NCBI GenBank assembly: GCA_000018565.1
Contig: CP000875.1
Span: 4,045,199-4,109,198, forward strand
Origin: Herpetosiphon aurantiacus DSM 785
GTDB lineage: Bacteria > Chloroflexota > Chloroflexia > Chloroflexales > Herpetosiphonaceae
Direction: 5' to 3'
DNA: 64,000 bases
Shown here piece by piece: positions 6,676 through 16,109 of this stretch. The notes under the pieces were generated by a model. The model saw only the letters and a list, made by a program, of their open reading frames with translations. It was not told the DNA's origin and made no database searches. The translations under genes were made by a program, and so were the position numbers. How positions within the stretch are numbered: the first letter of the stretch is position 1; each line of letters begins with the position of its first letter.

Positions 6676-9600
6676 ATGTTTAAATGGCTTGGGAAACTAC
6701 TGGGCGACCCCAACGCTAAGGTTGTGAAGAAAATGCAGCCAACCTTAGATGAAATTAACGCCCTTGAGCCGAAAATGAAGGCTCTTAGCGATGAACAACT
6801 CCGTGAAAAAACGGCTGAATTACGCACACGGTTCGCAGAGCTAACCAAAGCGGATCGTGAAGCGCTCGACGACCGCTACGCCGACGAAAATCGCCATGAT
6901 TCCACCGTCGAAAAAGACTATCAAAAAGAATTACGGGTGATCGAAGATGCAGCCCTTGATGAATTGTTGCCTGAAGCCTTTGCTTTGGTGCGCGAAGCCT
7001 CAAGCCGCGTGATTGGTCAACGTCACTATGATGTCCAGATGATCGGCGGGATTGTGCTGCACGAAGGCCGCATTGCCGAAATGAAGACTGGCGAAGGTAA
7101 GACCTTGGTGGCTTCCTTGCCCTTGTTTCTCAATGCAATTGCTGGCCGTGGCGCACACTTGATTACCGTCAACGACTACCTCGCTAAAGTTGGTGGTGGC
7201 TGGATGGGGCCAATCTTCCATAGCCTTGGCATGAGCACAGGCTATATCGCCCACGATTATTCAGCAATTTACGACCCCAATTATATCGACCCCAACGCCA
7301 AACAAGATGATAGCCGTTTGGTGCACTGGCGGCCTTGCTCACGCCGCGAAGCCTATATGGCCGATATGACCTACGGGACAAATAATGAATATGGCTTCGA
7401 TTATCTGCGCGATAACATGGTGCAGCACAAAGATCAATGTGTGCAGCGCGAATTGCACTATGCGATTGTTGACGAAGTAGATAATATTTTGATCGACGAA
7501 GCCCGTACTCCCTTGATTATCTCTGGCCCAGCCCAAGAATCCAGTGATAACTATCGCCGTTTTTCTTCGTTGGTACGTGGCCTCAAGCGCTCCAGCATTT
7601 CGCCAGATGAAGTGCGCAAGGGCTTGAAAGACGATTTTGATGGCGATTATTGGATCGACGAAAAATCGCGCTCGATTACCTTGACCGAATCGGGCTTAGA
7701 GGTGATGGAAAAGCGGCTCAATTTGCCTGATGGCGAAAATATGTACGATGCCAAGAACTTCGAATTAACTCACTATTTGGAAAACGCCCTCAAGGCTGAA
7801 TATGTTTTCCATCGTGATGTTGATTATGTGGTGCAAAATGGCGAAGTTGTGATCGTCGATGAATTTACAGGCCGAACAATGCCGGGTCGGCGTTGGTCTG
7901 ATGGTTTGCACCAAGCGGTTGAGGCCAAAGAGGCGGTCGAAGTGCGGCGCGAAAACGTCACCTTGGCCACAATTACCTTCCAAAATTACTTCCGAATGTA
8001 CAACAAACTTGGTGGTATGACTGGTACGGCAATCACCGAAGCTGAAGAATTTAGCAAAATCTACAATTTGGAAGTAGTGATTATCCCAACCAACCGCCAA
8101 GTCGTGCGCGAAGATTATCGCGACCATATTTATGCCTCGCAAAAAGCTAAATACAACGCTGTGTTGCGTGAAATCAAAGAGATGCACGAAGTTGGCCGCC
8201 CAGTCTTGGTCGGTACAACCTCGGTCGAAAGCTCGGAAATTGTCAGCAATTTGCTGAAGCAAGAGGGGCTTGAACACTATCTCTTGAATGCTAAGCAACA
8301 CGAACGTGAAGCGTATATCGTGGCCCAAGCTGGCCGTACTGGCGCAATCACGATTGCAACCAACATGGCAGGTCGGGGAACTGACATTTTGCTTGGTGGA
8401 AACCCCGATGGTTTAATTGAGGAACATCTCAAAGCCCTCGGCACAACCATTACCGATGCAACGCCTGAGCAACTAGCCCAAGCCCAAGCCCAAGCGAAAG
8501 CCGATGTTGAGGCCGAACGTAAAGCTGTGATGGAAGCTGGTGGCTTACACATCATTGGCACTGAGCGCCACGAAGCTCGTCGGATCGATAATCAGCTGCG
8601 TGGGCGGGCTGGCCGTCAAGGCGACCCCGGTTCATCGCGCTTCTTCATTTCGCTTGAAGATGAGTTGATGACACGCTTCGGACGCATCGATACGATCAAG
8701 CGTTTGATGGAGCGTATGTCTGATGGCGATGAGGAATTGCCACTCGAATCGGGCTTACTCGATAAAGCGATCGAAAGTGCCCAAACTCGGGTCGAAGGCT
8801 ATAACTTCGATGTGCGGAAGCATGTGGTCGAATACGACGACGTGGTAAACAAGCAGCGCGAAGTGATTTACGCCGATCGCCATGCCATTCTTGGCGGCGA
8901 AGATATGGGCGACCGCATTCTTGAGATGGTCGTTGATGAAATCGACATCCATGTCGAAGAATTTCTCGATAATCGCGAGCTAGACAAGCCTGATCTCGAA
9001 GGCTTCTTGCGTCAGTTATATTCGATTGTGCCCCAACTCAAGGCCCAAGAAACTGAATTGGCAGCCCGCTTCAAAGGCAAACAAGCTGATGAAATTGGCG
9101 AAATTGCCACCGAAGTGGTGGAAGAAGCCTACAATCGGCTTGGCGAAGAGTTGGCAACCCAATACACGACCTTGTTGCAACGCGGAGTCCAGCCAATTCC
9201 TGGGGTCAGCGGCCCAGAAGCCTTCTTTGCCCACTTCGAGCGCCAAGAAATGCTGGGGGCAATCGACCGTGAATGGATCGATTATCTGACGGCAGTTGAT
9301 GAATTGCGCCAAGGCATCGGCAACGTCGCAATTGCCCAACAAGATCCATTGGTAGCCTTCAAGCGCGAAGCCTTTAAGATGTTCGACGAACTCAAAGGCA
9401 ACATCCAAAACCGGATTGTCTACAACTTCTTTACTGATGCGGCCAACTGGCAAGTGCGTTTGCGCCAAGTTGAGCTTGAAATGGAAGCCCGTTTGGCTCT
9501 GGCTCAAACTGCTGGCGGCTCAGAAAACGCCACCGAAGACGCACCCAAGCCAGCCAAACGTGGCGTTGGTGGAGCGGCACGCCGGGTCAGCAATGCCGCA

Positions 9601-9774
9601 GGCCAAGCTGCACCAGCCCGTCGAATCGTGATCAAAATCGGACGCAATGATCCTTGCCCATGCGATAGCGGCAAGAAGTTCAAAGCATGCCACGGCTTGC
9701 CGGGCAAAGAAGCCGAACTTGAGGCGATTTTGGCGGTCAAGCATACCCACGCGCAAGCGGTTGGTAAAAAATAA
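6676..9774 (+). CDS. secA: Preprotein translocase ATPase SecA
   Basis: 1032 residues from the ATG at 6676 ([15 protein letters not shown]), longer than E. coli SecA (901). SecA is the motor that pushes unfolded preproteins through SecYEG using ATP. Visible: Walker A MKTGEGKT (residues 136-143), [26 protein letters not shown], the DEAD-like [59 protein letters not shown], and [30 protein letters not shown]. The C terminus ends in the SEC-C zinc motif [14 protein letters not shown], which in other bacteria contacts SecB or ribosomes. Extra length comes mainly from insertions, one after the [10 protein letters not shown] block and one rich in Ala-Gln near residues 600-630. A terminator follows. 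Confidence 0.98.
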   Translation: MFKWLGKLLGDPNAKVVKKMQPTLDEINALEPKMKALSDEQLREKTAELRTRFAELTKADREALDDRYADENRHDSTVEKDYQKELRVIEDAALDELLPEAFALVREASSRVIGQRHYDVQMIGGIVLHEGRIAEMKTGEGKTLVASLPLFLNAIAGRGAHLITVNDYLAKVGGGWMGPIFHSLGMSTGYIAHDYSAIYDPNYIDPNAKQDDSRLVHWRPCSRREAYMADMTYGTNNEYGFDYLRDNMVQHKDQCVQRELHYAIVDEVDNILIDEARTPLIISGPAQESSDNYRRFSSLVRGLKRSSISPDEVRKGLKDDFDGDYWIDEKSRSITLTESGLEVMEKRLNLPDGENMYDAKNFELTHYLENALKAEYVFHRDVDYVVQNGEVVIVDEFTGRTMPGRRWSDGLHQAVEAKEAVEVRRENVTLATITFQNYFRMYNKLGGMTGTAITEAEEFSKIYNLEVVIIPTNRQVVREDYRDHIYASQKAKYNAVLREIKEMHEVGRPVLVGTTSVESSEIVSNLLKQEGLEHYLLNAKQHEREAYIVAQAGRTGAITIATNMAGRGTDILLGGNPDGLIEEHLKALGTTITDATPEQLAQAQAQAKADVEAERKAVMEAGGLHIIGTERHEARRIDNQLRGRAGRQGDPGSSRFFISLEDELMTRFGRIDTIKRLMERMSDGDEELPLESGLLDKAIESAQTRVEGYNFDVRKHVVEYDDVVNKQREVIYADRHAILGGEDMGDRILEMVVDEIDIHVEEFLDNRELDKPDLEGFLRQLYSIVPQLKAQETELAARFKGKQADEIGEIATEVVEEAYNRLGEELATQYTTLLQRGVQPIPGVSGPEAFFAHFERQEMLGAIDREWIDYLTAVDELRQGIGNVAIAQQDPLVAFKREAFKMFDELKGNIQNRIVYNFFTDAANWQVRLRQVELEMEARLALAQTAGGSENATEDAPKPAKRGVGGAARRVSNAAGQAAPARRIVIKIGRNDPCPCDSGKKFKACHGLPGKEAELEAILAVKHTHAQAVGKK

Positions 9775-9801
9775 CATTTGGAATAACCAATAATCGTTGG
9801 T

Positions 9802-9837
9802 AGACCGTGGGGTATGTTTGCTCCACGGTCTTTTTTT
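9802..9837 (+). terminator. Rho-independent terminator of secA
   Basis: Perfect 9-bp stem AGACCGTGG (9802-9810) and CCACGGTCT (9823-9831) with a run of T to 9837. Confidence 0.92.
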
Positions 9838-10106
9838 AACGCAGAGGCGCAGAGTCAAGGCAGAAGTCAAAAATCAAAAGGCAAAACAGGAGGAGTTAGA
9901 GGTCAGGATTCAGGGGCGAGTGGCAGAATGAGCGGCGAGAATCTAGTAAGTACATCGGTAACAGAAGCATAATCATCAAAATCTGTGCTCATCTGTGGCT
10001 AAAACAATCCTTCGTGATTTTCGTTCTTCGTGCTCTTCGTGCTCTTCGTGGTTTCAAAATGCAGATTTTATGGTTTGGTTAAAATCAATTTAGCGCCTCT
10101 GCGTTA
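9837..10106. repeat. Small element bounded by a perfect 14-bp inverted repeat
   Basis: TAACGCAGAGGCGC at 9837-9850 is matched exactly by GCGCCTCTGCGTTA at 10093-10106. The 270-bp segment holds an R3 motif (9855-9888) and an R4 stretch (about 10010-10060: CTTCGTGCTCTTCGTG). No gene is visible in it. It fills most of the 374-bp gap between secA and proB and looks like a MITE-like or nested repeat structure. Confidence 0.6.
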
Positions 10107-10148
10107 AAATAGCTATTTGTAATAATCTTGATGGATAGAGATCTGCAT

Positions 10149-11243
10149 ATGCGAATTGTAGTTAAACTTGGGACGAGCGTTTTGACCGATGGAACCGACC
10201 GTTTACATCGCCCGCGAATGGTCGATTTGGCGCGTCAGATGGCCCAATTACGTGAGGCTGGACACGAAGTTGTCTTAGTTTCTTCAGGCGCAGTTTTGGC
10301 TGGCTGGGAGCGCTTGGGCTTTCCCAAACGGCGGCGTGAGTTGACCCATAAACAGGCTTTGGCGGCAGTTGGGCAAGGTCGTTTGATGCATATTTATGGC
10401 CAATTATTTGAAATTTACGATGTGCCGGTGGCTCAAACGCTGCTAACCCGCGCCGACCTGCGTGATCGAGTGCGCTACCTGAATGCGCGTGCCACCTTAT
10501 TAACCTGCTTGGAAATTGGCGTATTGCCAATTATCAATGAAAATGATGCAGTGGCGGTTGATGAAATTCGGGTCGGCGATAACGACACACTTTCAGCCTT
10601 GGTTGCCAATTTGGTTGATGCCCAGTTGTTGGTTATTTTGAGCGATATTGCTGGCTTGTATAGCGCCGACCCGCGCCATAACCCCGAAGCAACCCTCATC
10701 GACGACGTTGCAGCAGTCAATGAACAGGTTTATGCTTTGGCAGGAGCGGCGGGCTCGCATCGTGGCACTGGTGGCATGTTCACCAAAATTCAGGCTGCCG
10801 AATTGGCAACTCGCGCTGGCACAACTATGGTGATTGCTGCTGGCAACGAGCCGAATGTGCTGGTGCGCCTGGTTGCTGGCGAGAGTGTAGGCACCCGCTT
10901 TCGGCCAGTCAGCACCCGCTTGGAGAGCCGCAAACGCTGGATTATGGCTGAGCGCGTGCGCCAAGCCCATATTGCAGTTGATGCTGGTGCCGTGCAAGCC
11001 CTCACTCAGCAAGGCCGTAGCCTGTTGCCCGCTGGAATTGTGGCAGTTGAAGGCGAATGGCGACGGGGCCAAACCGTGGCGATTGTCGCACCCGACGGCC
11101 AAACGATCGCCTGTGGCTTATGCCAATATGCCGCCCACGAAGTTGCCCAAATCAAAGGATCACGTACCAGCGACATCGAAAGCATTCTCGGCTATTCCTA
11201 CGGCGCTGAAGTCATTCACCGCGATGATATGGTAGCCTTTTAA
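10149..11243 (+). CDS. proB: Glutamate 5-kinase
   Basis: 364 residues from the ATG at 10149 (MRIVVKLGTSVLTDG), which matches the family start; an upstream ATG at 10128 would only add an unconserved tail. It phosphorylates glutamate with ATP, the first step of proline synthesis. The amino-acid kinase domain covers about residues 1-255: VVKLGTSVLT, VLVSSGAV, PIINENDAV (substrate loop), GDNDTLSALVA, LVILSDIAGLYSADP and GTGGMFTKIQAAELA. Residues about 275-355 form the C-terminal PUA domain usual in bacterial ProB. proA lies two genes downstream on the same strand, separated only by a histidine phosphatase gene, so the three probably form one unit. Confidence 0.97.
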   Translation: MRIVVKLGTSVLTDGTDRLHRPRMVDLARQMAQLREAGHEVVLVSSGAVLAGWERLGFPKRRRELTHKQALAAVGQGRLMHIYGQLFEIYDVPVAQTLLTRADLRDRVRYLNARATLLTCLEIGVLPIINENDAVAVDEIRVGDNDTLSALVANLVDAQLLVILSDIAGLYSADPRHNPEATLIDDVAAVNEQVYALAGAAGSHRGTGGMFTKIQAAELATRAGTTMVIAAGNEPNVLVRLVAGESVGTRFRPVSTRLESRKRWIMAERVRQAHIAVDAGAVQALTQQGRSLLPAGIVAVEGEWRRGQTVAIVAPDGQTIACGLCQYAAHEVAQIKGSRTSDIESILGYSYGAEVIHRDDMVAF

Positions 11244-11392
11244 AGTCAAAGGGCAGAAGGCAAAAGTCAAAATCTTGAAATTTAGCTTTATGTTGCCTTT
11301 AATCTGGATTTATGCTTAATATCAAAGGATAGCAGATAGAACTATGGCTTTAGAGAGCCTATTTTGCCTTTTGCCCTTTGATTTTTGCCTTT
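11244..11392. repeat. R3-bounded small element between proB and the phosphatase gene
   Basis: Left motif AAAGTCAAAGGGCAGAAGGC and right motif TTTTGCCTTTTGCCCTTTGA are inverted copies of each other, about 95 bp apart. The element starts right at the proB stop and reaches to 15 bp before the next ATG, so it occupies the whole junction of the proB-phosphatase-proA unit. Confidence 0.6.
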
Positions 11393-11406
11393 ATTTGTGG
11401 GGTGTT

Positions 11407-12102
11407 ATGGCTAAACTCTATTTGATTCGCCATGGGCAGGCTGTGGTGAATGTCGAGCCGATTATTGGTGGCATCAAAGGCGATCGTGGCTTGACCGCCT
11501 TGGGCATACAACAAGCCGAATCATTGCGTGATCGGCTGATGGCAACTCGTGAGATTGTGCCCGATCTGTTTATTTGTAGTACGATGCCACGTGCAATGCA
11601 AACTGCTGAAATTATCGCGCCAGCGTTTGCTCAGCCTTTGCTCTACGATGAAGGTTTTTGCGAGTTCAACGTGGGCGAGGCTGATGGCCTGAGTTGGAAA
11701 GAGTATAATGCACGTTATGGTAAATTTGATTTTGACCTGCGCAAGCCTTTATCGCCTGGTGGCGAGACTTGGCAAACCTTTTGTCAACGAACTCATTCCA
11801 ATTTTGAACGGGTGTTGAACGCCAATCCCGAAGCCACGATTGTGATTGTCTGCCACGGTTGGGTGATAGAATCGTCGTTAAGCTATTTTTGGCCGCATAC
11901 TCGTAGCGAACAACCAAATGTTGATCTCGAAGTAACCAATACATCCTTGACCCATTGGTATCAGCATCAGCGGGGTGGGCAGGTGCGCTGGTTTTTGGGC
12001 GGCTACAACGACGCTGTGCATTTACATGCCGCCGTTCGTTGGCAACTCGAAGGCGATTTGGAAGGTGAAGATCATCCAGCCGCCCCGCTTGGCGAGTTAT
12101 GA
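11407..12102 (+). CDS. Histidine phosphatase (phosphoglycerate mutase-like) family protein
   Basis: 231 residues from the ATG at 11407 (MAKLYLIRHGQA); the frame continues upstream through repeat DNA, but the family start and a GTGGGG ribosome site support 11407. The phosphorylated histidine sits in LIRHGQ, the arginine pair in ICSTMPRAMQTAEII, a Glu in the CEFNVGEADGLSWKEY stretch, and the second catalytic histidine in VIVCHGWVIES. These enzymes remove phosphate from small molecules or proteins; the substrate cannot be read here. Its position between proB and proA is notable but no link with proline synthesis is known to me. A gap of 22 bp separates it from proA. Confidence 0.92.
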   Translation: MAKLYLIRHGQAVVNVEPIIGGIKGDRGLTALGIQQAESLRDRLMATREIVPDLFICSTMPRAMQTAEIIAPAFAQPLLYDEGFCEFNVGEADGLSWKEYNARYGKFDFDLRKPLSPGGETWQTFCQRTHSNFERVLNANPEATIVIVCHGWVIESSLSYFWPHTRSEQPNVDLEVTNTSLTHWYQHQRGGQVRWFLGGYNDAVHLHAAVRWQLEGDLEGEDHPAAPLGEL

Positions 12103-12124
12103 CGGCTAGCATGAGGAGTATCCA

Positions 12125-13387
12125 ATGCTTGAGGCAATGGGTCAGCGAGCAAAGCTGGCAGCACGCATATTGGCCCGCACAACCACAGCTCAACGGAATG
12201 CCGCCGTCGAGGCCATGGCCGAAGAACTAAGCCTGGATCGCGAATCGATTCTTTCGGCCAACGAGGCTGATATGCGGCTTGGGCGCGAGGCTGGCTTAAC
12301 TCCGGCCTTGCTCGATCGTTTATTACTCAATGAGCAGCGACTTGAAGCAATTGCCAACGATGTGCGCACTGTGGCGGTCTTGCCTGATCCGGTTGGCGAG
12401 GTGTTTGAGCAAGGTGTACTGCCAAATGGCTTGCGCATCGAAAAGCGCCGCGTGCCGCTGGGGGTAGTTGGCGTGATCTACGAGGCGCGGCCAAATGTCA
12501 CTGCTGATGTGGCGGCATTGTGTATCAAAGCGGGCAGTGCGGTAATTTTACGCGGTGGCAAGGAAATTACCCGTTCAGCTGGAGCATTAGTGCAAGCTTT
12601 ACGTCGTGCCTTAGAACGGGTCGATCTGCCAGCTGATGCCTTACAACTAATCGATAATCCTGATCGTGAGCTAGTGCGCGGCTTGCTAACCTTAGATCGC
12701 TATGTGGACATGATTATTCCACGCGGTGGTTCGGGCTTGCACGATTTTTGTCGTAAAACCGCCACAATTCCGGTAATTACGGGCGGCATTGGGGTTTGCC
12801 ACGCCTATGTTGACCATACCGCGCCACTTGAGCAAGTTGTGCCGATTATTGTTAATGCCAAAGTGCAACGTCCAAGCGTCTGCAACTCGCTCGAAACCGT
12901 CTTGATTGAGCGCAGTGCTGCGGCCAAAGTGTTACCACGGCTTGGTGCAGCGTTGCAAGAACACAAGGTTGAATTACGTTGTGATCCTGAGTCGTTGGCG
13001 ATTTTGCGCGAAGCTGGTAGCGCTGATTGGAACTTGGTTTCAGCTCAGCCCGCTGATTTCGGCCAAGAATTTTCGGCATTAATTTTGGCAGTACGCGTGG
13101 TCGATGGGCTTGATCAGGCAATTGAGCATATTGATCAATTTGGCACCGACCATTCCGACACGATTTTATCGCAAGATCCGGCGGCGATTGAGCGCTTTTT
13201 GAACGAGGTGGATTCGGCGGTGGTATATGCCAATTCCTCAACCCGTTTCACCGATGGCTCGCAAATGGGCTTGGGTGCTGAAATTGCGATCAGCACCCAA
13301 AAATTGCATGCGCGTGGTCCGATGGCTTTGCGCGAATTGACCTCATACAAATGGGTAGTCCGTGGCGCTGGCCACGTTCGCGATTGA
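12125..13387 (+). CDS. proA: Gamma-glutamyl phosphate reductase
   Basis: 420 residues; GAGGAG lies 5 bp before the ATG. It reduces gamma-glutamyl phosphate to glutamate-5-semialdehyde with NADPH, the second step of proline synthesis. Aldehyde-dehydrogenase-type fold: [48 protein letters not shown], the catalytic-cysteine region [18 protein letters not shown], and [28 protein letters not shown] near the C terminus. Length agrees with E. coli ProA (417). It belongs with proB, two genes upstream. Confidence 0.98.
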   Translation: MLEAMGQRAKLAARILARTTTAQRNAAVEAMAEELSLDRESILSANEADMRLGREAGLTPALLDRLLLNEQRLEAIANDVRTVAVLPDPVGEVFEQGVLPNGLRIEKRRVPLGVVGVIYEARPNVTADVAALCIKAGSAVILRGGKEITRSAGALVQALRRALERVDLPADALQLIDNPDRELVRGLLTLDRYVDMIIPRGGSGLHDFCRKTATIPVITGGIGVCHAYVDHTAPLEQVVPIIVNAKVQRPSVCNSLETVLIERSAAAKVLPRLGAALQEHKVELRCDPESLAILREAGSADWNLVSAQPADFGQEFSALILAVRVVDGLDQAIEHIDQFGTDHSDTILSQDPAAIERFLNEVDSAVVYANSSTRFTDGSQMGLGAEIAISTQKLHARGPMALRELTSYKWVVRGAGHVRD

Positions 13388-13392
13388 TATTG

Positions 13393-13788
13393 CTAGTGGG
13401 CAATCGCGCTGGTTTGGCGTGGATTGCCCATTTGTTGATCGACCCGCAAGCCCCAAAGCGTTGCAAGTGCGCCAACCACATCAGCGCCAGCAAAAAAAAG
13501 CAATTGCCATGGCCCCGCGCCAGTGATTACCCACCAACCGAAAATCAGTGGCACGCTCAGCCGCAAAATCACAGTGGTCATGGCATAGCGGCGCAGATCG
13601 ATTGGGCTAACATTCATGTGTAATACCCCAATAAAGCCCACCAACATGCCCGCAACGCGCGGCCAAACCTCAGTCGTTGTCGGCATGCCAAATACACTCA
13701 AGAGCAGATTTGGCGCGAGTGCTGCCAAAAGCCCAGTGCTCACCGCATACCAACCAAACCAACGTAAACTACGAATTGTTCTAAGCAT
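13393..13788 (-). CDS. Small integral membrane protein of unknown function
   Basis: 131 residues from the ATG at 13788, with AAGGAG placed 7 bp upstream. Four hydrophobic segments are visible (about residues 9-30, 40-58, 66-88 and 92-112), so it is probably an inner-membrane protein with four helices. No catalytic motif seen and family not recognised. It overlaps the 3' end of the MerR gene by 8 bp and must be co-transcribed with it, so it is probably a MerR-controlled gene. It converges with proA, the stops being 5 bp apart. Confidence 0.75.
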   Translation of the reverse strand: MLRTIRSLRWFGWYAVSTGLLAALAPNLLLSVFGMPTTTEVWPRVAGMLVGFIGVLHMNVSPIDLRRYAMTTVILRLSVPLIFGWWVITGAGPWQLLFFAGADVVGALATLWGLRVDQQMGNPRQTSAIAH

Positions 13789-14191
13789 CAGAAACTCCTT
13801 GTGCGCAGGCCATTTCGGCCAAAGCGTAAATAACAGGGCATTCACGCAGATCATCAGCGGAACGAGCGGCAAATTCATGCAAGGCTTGGCGCAAACGCTG
13901 AAACTGTTGAACCGTCTGATCAATCTGCTGGACTTTTTGCTCAACAAATTGCTGAATCAAGGCTTGCTCGGTATTTTGCGGGCTGAGTTGCAGAAACATG
14001 CCCATTTCGCGCAAGCTAAAGCCCAATGCTTGACCTTGCTTGATTGCCAAAATTCGCGCAACCACCGTGTTTGAATAATCGCGATAGCCTGATTCACGGC
14101 GTTGGGCGGTTTCGATCAAGCCCATTCGTTCATATAAGCGTACCGTTTGCACACTCACGCCACAACGGCGAGCTACTTGGCCAATTTGCAT
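13781..14191 (-). CDS. MerR family transcriptional regulator
   Basis: 136 residues. The N terminus is a canonical MerR winged helix: MQIGQVARRCGVSVQTVRLYERMGLI, then GYRDYSNTVVARILAIKQGQALGFSLREMG. A long dimerisation helix follows (about residues 80-115, VEQKVQQIDQTVQQFQRLRQAL). The C terminus has one Cys in RECPVIYALAEMACA plus a second Cys, so metal or thiol sensing (as in CueR/ZntR-type relatives) is possible but not shown. AAAGGAA precedes the ATG. Its promoter has the long spacer typical of MerR targets. The overlapping small membrane-protein gene is its likely partner. Confidence 0.93.
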   Translation of the reverse strand: MQIGQVARRCGVSVQTVRLYERMGLIETAQRRESGYRDYSNTVVARILAIKQGQALGFSLREMGMFLQLSPQNTEQALIQQFVEQKVQQIDQTVQQFQRLRQALHEFAARSADDLRECPVIYALAEMACAQGVSDA

Positions 14192-14214
14192 CGCTCAATT
14201 CCTTTCTGCTGCTT

Positions 14215-14246
14215 AGCATAAACCCTATACTATGCTATAGAGTCAA
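14215..14246 (-). promoter_or_regulatory. MerR-type promoter with 20-bp spacer and central dyad
   Basis: On the minus strand: -35 TTGACT (14246-14241), 20-bp spacer, -10 TATGCT (14220-14215). The spacer holds the dyad CTATA-6 bp-TATAG (14225-14240). An over-long spacer with the operator between the boxes is the hallmark of MerR-activated promoters, here the regulator's own. Confidence 0.7.
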
Positions 14247-14263
14247 GCCCAAGTTTTTACTAA

Positions 14264-14510
14264 AATCAAAAGGCAGAAGGCAAAAATCAAAAAGTAGCAA
14301 CAGGAGATTGGAATGCAGCTGTAACGCAGAGGTGCAGAGGGGAAGGATGAATGATGAATGATTAAACCACGAAGGGCACGAAGAACGCGAAGGTTACTTT
14401 TTTGCCACAGATTATTTAGATTATCTCAATAGCCCATAACCTAGTGCCAATTTCCCTAATCCTATCCCGCGCCCCTATTTTGATTTTTGCCTTCTGCCTT
14501 TTGCCCTTAA
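14264..14510. repeat. R3-bounded element with internal R4 sequence
   Basis: Left arm AAAATCAAAAGGCAGAAGGC and right arm TTTTGATTTTTGCCTTCTGCC are inverted copies bounding about 247 bp. Inside lie CGCAGAGGTGCAGAGG and an R4 stretch (CACGAAGGGCACGAAGAACG, about 14365). No coding potential seen. Together with the R1 copy next to it, it fills the gap of about 390 bp between the MerR promoter and nuoN. Confidence 0.65.
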
Positions 14511-14539
14511 AAAAACTCCCCCATAAACCCGTAGGTTCG

Positions 14540-14603
14540 TGAGGGAGCATGATGATGGTTCCCCCTCGCCTGCTGGGCGGGAGAGGGGGCTAGGGGGTGA
14601 GGG
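14540..14603. repeat. R1 palindromic repeat, copy b (partial)
   Basis: Carries TTCCCCCTCGCCTGCTGGGC and GGCTAGGGGGTGAGGG, the right half of the family, 12 bp downstream of the nuoN stop. It could act as a transcription terminator for the nuo operon. Confidence 0.75.
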
Positions 14604-14615
14604 ACTCAAACTGAC

Positions 14616-16091
14616 TTAGGGAGCGACGGTCAGAACTAGAGCTTTGGCCAAATCGGTAAAGATATTGGGCAAAATCCCAACAGCGATAATCCCAATTACG
14701 GCGACGATCACGCCCAACGAGAGCGAGGCCGTGGCATAGGTTGGTTGTGGCTCGGTGGCTTCGGTATCGCGCATCCACATCGTCACAATCACCCGCAAGT
14801 AGAAGAATGCCGAAATCACACTGGTAACCACCCCGATAATCGCCAGATAATCGAGGTTGGCATCCCAAGCGGCGCGGAAAATGCCAAACTTGCTGGCAAA
14901 TCCGGCTGTTGGTGGCACGCCCGCCAACGAGAACATAAACACGGTCATCGCGAGCGCCAACAATGGGCTACGCTTGCCCAAACCACGTAAATCGCTCAAT
15001 TCAAATACGGGCATACCGCGATTTTCCAAAGCAATCAGCACAGCGAACGCGCCAAGGTTGGTTAAGGTGTAGGCCAACAGGTAAACCGTGAAGGCGCTGA
15101 TGCCTTTTTCGCTGGCTGCCAACACGCCCAGCAACATATAGCCAGCGTGGGCAATCGACGAATAGGCCAACATCCGCTTGAGGTTGGTTTGCGCAACTGC
15201 CACGATATTGCCATAGGCCATGGTTGCAGCGGCAAATAAGCCAAACAGCAATTGCCACTCAGGTTTGAGTGCAGGAAATGCTACATTCAAGAAACGCAAC
15301 ATTGCTGCAAACGCTGCACCCTTAGTTGCAACCGACATATAGGCGGTGACTGGCGTAGGCGCACCTTCGTAAACGTCAGGTGTCCAAGCGTGGAAGGGGA
15401 ACATTGAAACCTTGAAGCCCAAGGCGATCAGTACAAAGCCAACCCCAGCCAACAAAATTGGATCATCAAGTGCTTTGCCAGTGCTTTGCCAAGTGCTCAA
15501 TTCGTTGGCAATTTGGGCTAGGTTGGTTTTGCCGGTCATGCCATAAATCAAGGCAATGCCATAGACCAAAAAGCCAGCCGCAAAACCGCCAAGCAACAGA
15601 TATTTAATCGCAGCTTCGCCCGATTTGAACTGCGGCACGGCAAAGCCGGTTAGCACATATAACGCAATCGAGAGCGTTTCAACCCCAATGAAAATCGTTA
15701 CGAGGTCAGTTGATTGAACCAAGAACAACATCCCAGAGGTTGCAAACAAGACCAAGGGATAAAATTCGCCTTGGCTGAGATTTTGGCGTGGCATGTAATC
15801 AAAGGCAATCAGCAAGGTCAAGGCTGTGCCCGCCAGCAAAATCCAATTTACCAATACCCCAAACTTGTCAAACACCAACATGTCTGAGAAGCCTGAGATA
15901 GTTGAGCCATAATCCAGCGCACCCAGCGCTGCCGTCACGCCAAGCCCAATCAGGCTCAACGTGAGCAAAACCCGCCGATCCGAGGTGAACATATCGACAA
16001 TCAACACCAACATCGCCCAAATCATCAGGAATGCTGGCATGCCTAAGACTGTCCAGTTAATCTCCGGCGTGATAAATGTTAAATCATTCAT
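14616..16091 (-). CDS. nuoN: NADH-quinone oxidoreductase subunit N
   Basis: 491 residues, about 14 transmembrane helices. It is one of the three antiporter-like, proton-pumping subunits of complex I in the cytoplasmic membrane. Family blocks: FIGVETLSIALYVLTGF, KYLLLGGFAAGFLVYGIALIYG, LALGFKVSMFPFHAWTPDVYEGAPTPVTAYMSVATKGAAFA (with the key lysines), MLAYSSIAHAGYMLLGV and FMFSLAGVPPTAGFASKFGIF. It is the last gene of a unit running nuoI to nuoN, 18 bp after nuoM. Confidence 0.97.
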   Translation of the reverse strand: MNDLTFITPEINWTVLGMPAFLMIWAMLVLIVDMFTSDRRVLLTLSLIGLGVTAALGALDYGSTISGFSDMLVFDKFGVLVNWILLAGTALTLLIAFDYMPRQNLSQGEFYPLVLFATSGMLFLVQSTDLVTIFIGVETLSIALYVLTGFAVPQFKSGEAAIKYLLLGGFAAGFLVYGIALIYGMTGKTNLAQIANELSTWQSTGKALDDPILLAGVGFVLIALGFKVSMFPFHAWTPDVYEGAPTPVTAYMSVATKGAAFAAMLRFLNVAFPALKPEWQLLFGLFAAATMAYGNIVAVAQTNLKRMLAYSSIAHAGYMLLGVLAASEKGISAFTVYLLAYTLTNLGAFAVLIALENRGMPVFELSDLRGLGKRSPLLALAMTVFMFSLAGVPPTAGFASKFGIFRAAWDANLDYLAIIGVVTSVISAFFYLRVIVTMWMRDTEATEPQPTYATASLSLGVIVAVIGIIAVGILPNIFTDLAKALVLTVAP

Positions 16092-16109
16092 TCGAACTCA
16101 CGCTCCGTC

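Noticed and set aside
7765-8328. Open frame of 187 codons on the minus strand within secA
   Set aside because: Antisense to highly conserved secA motifs; its translation is rich in Phe, Val and Ile and has no recognisable family.
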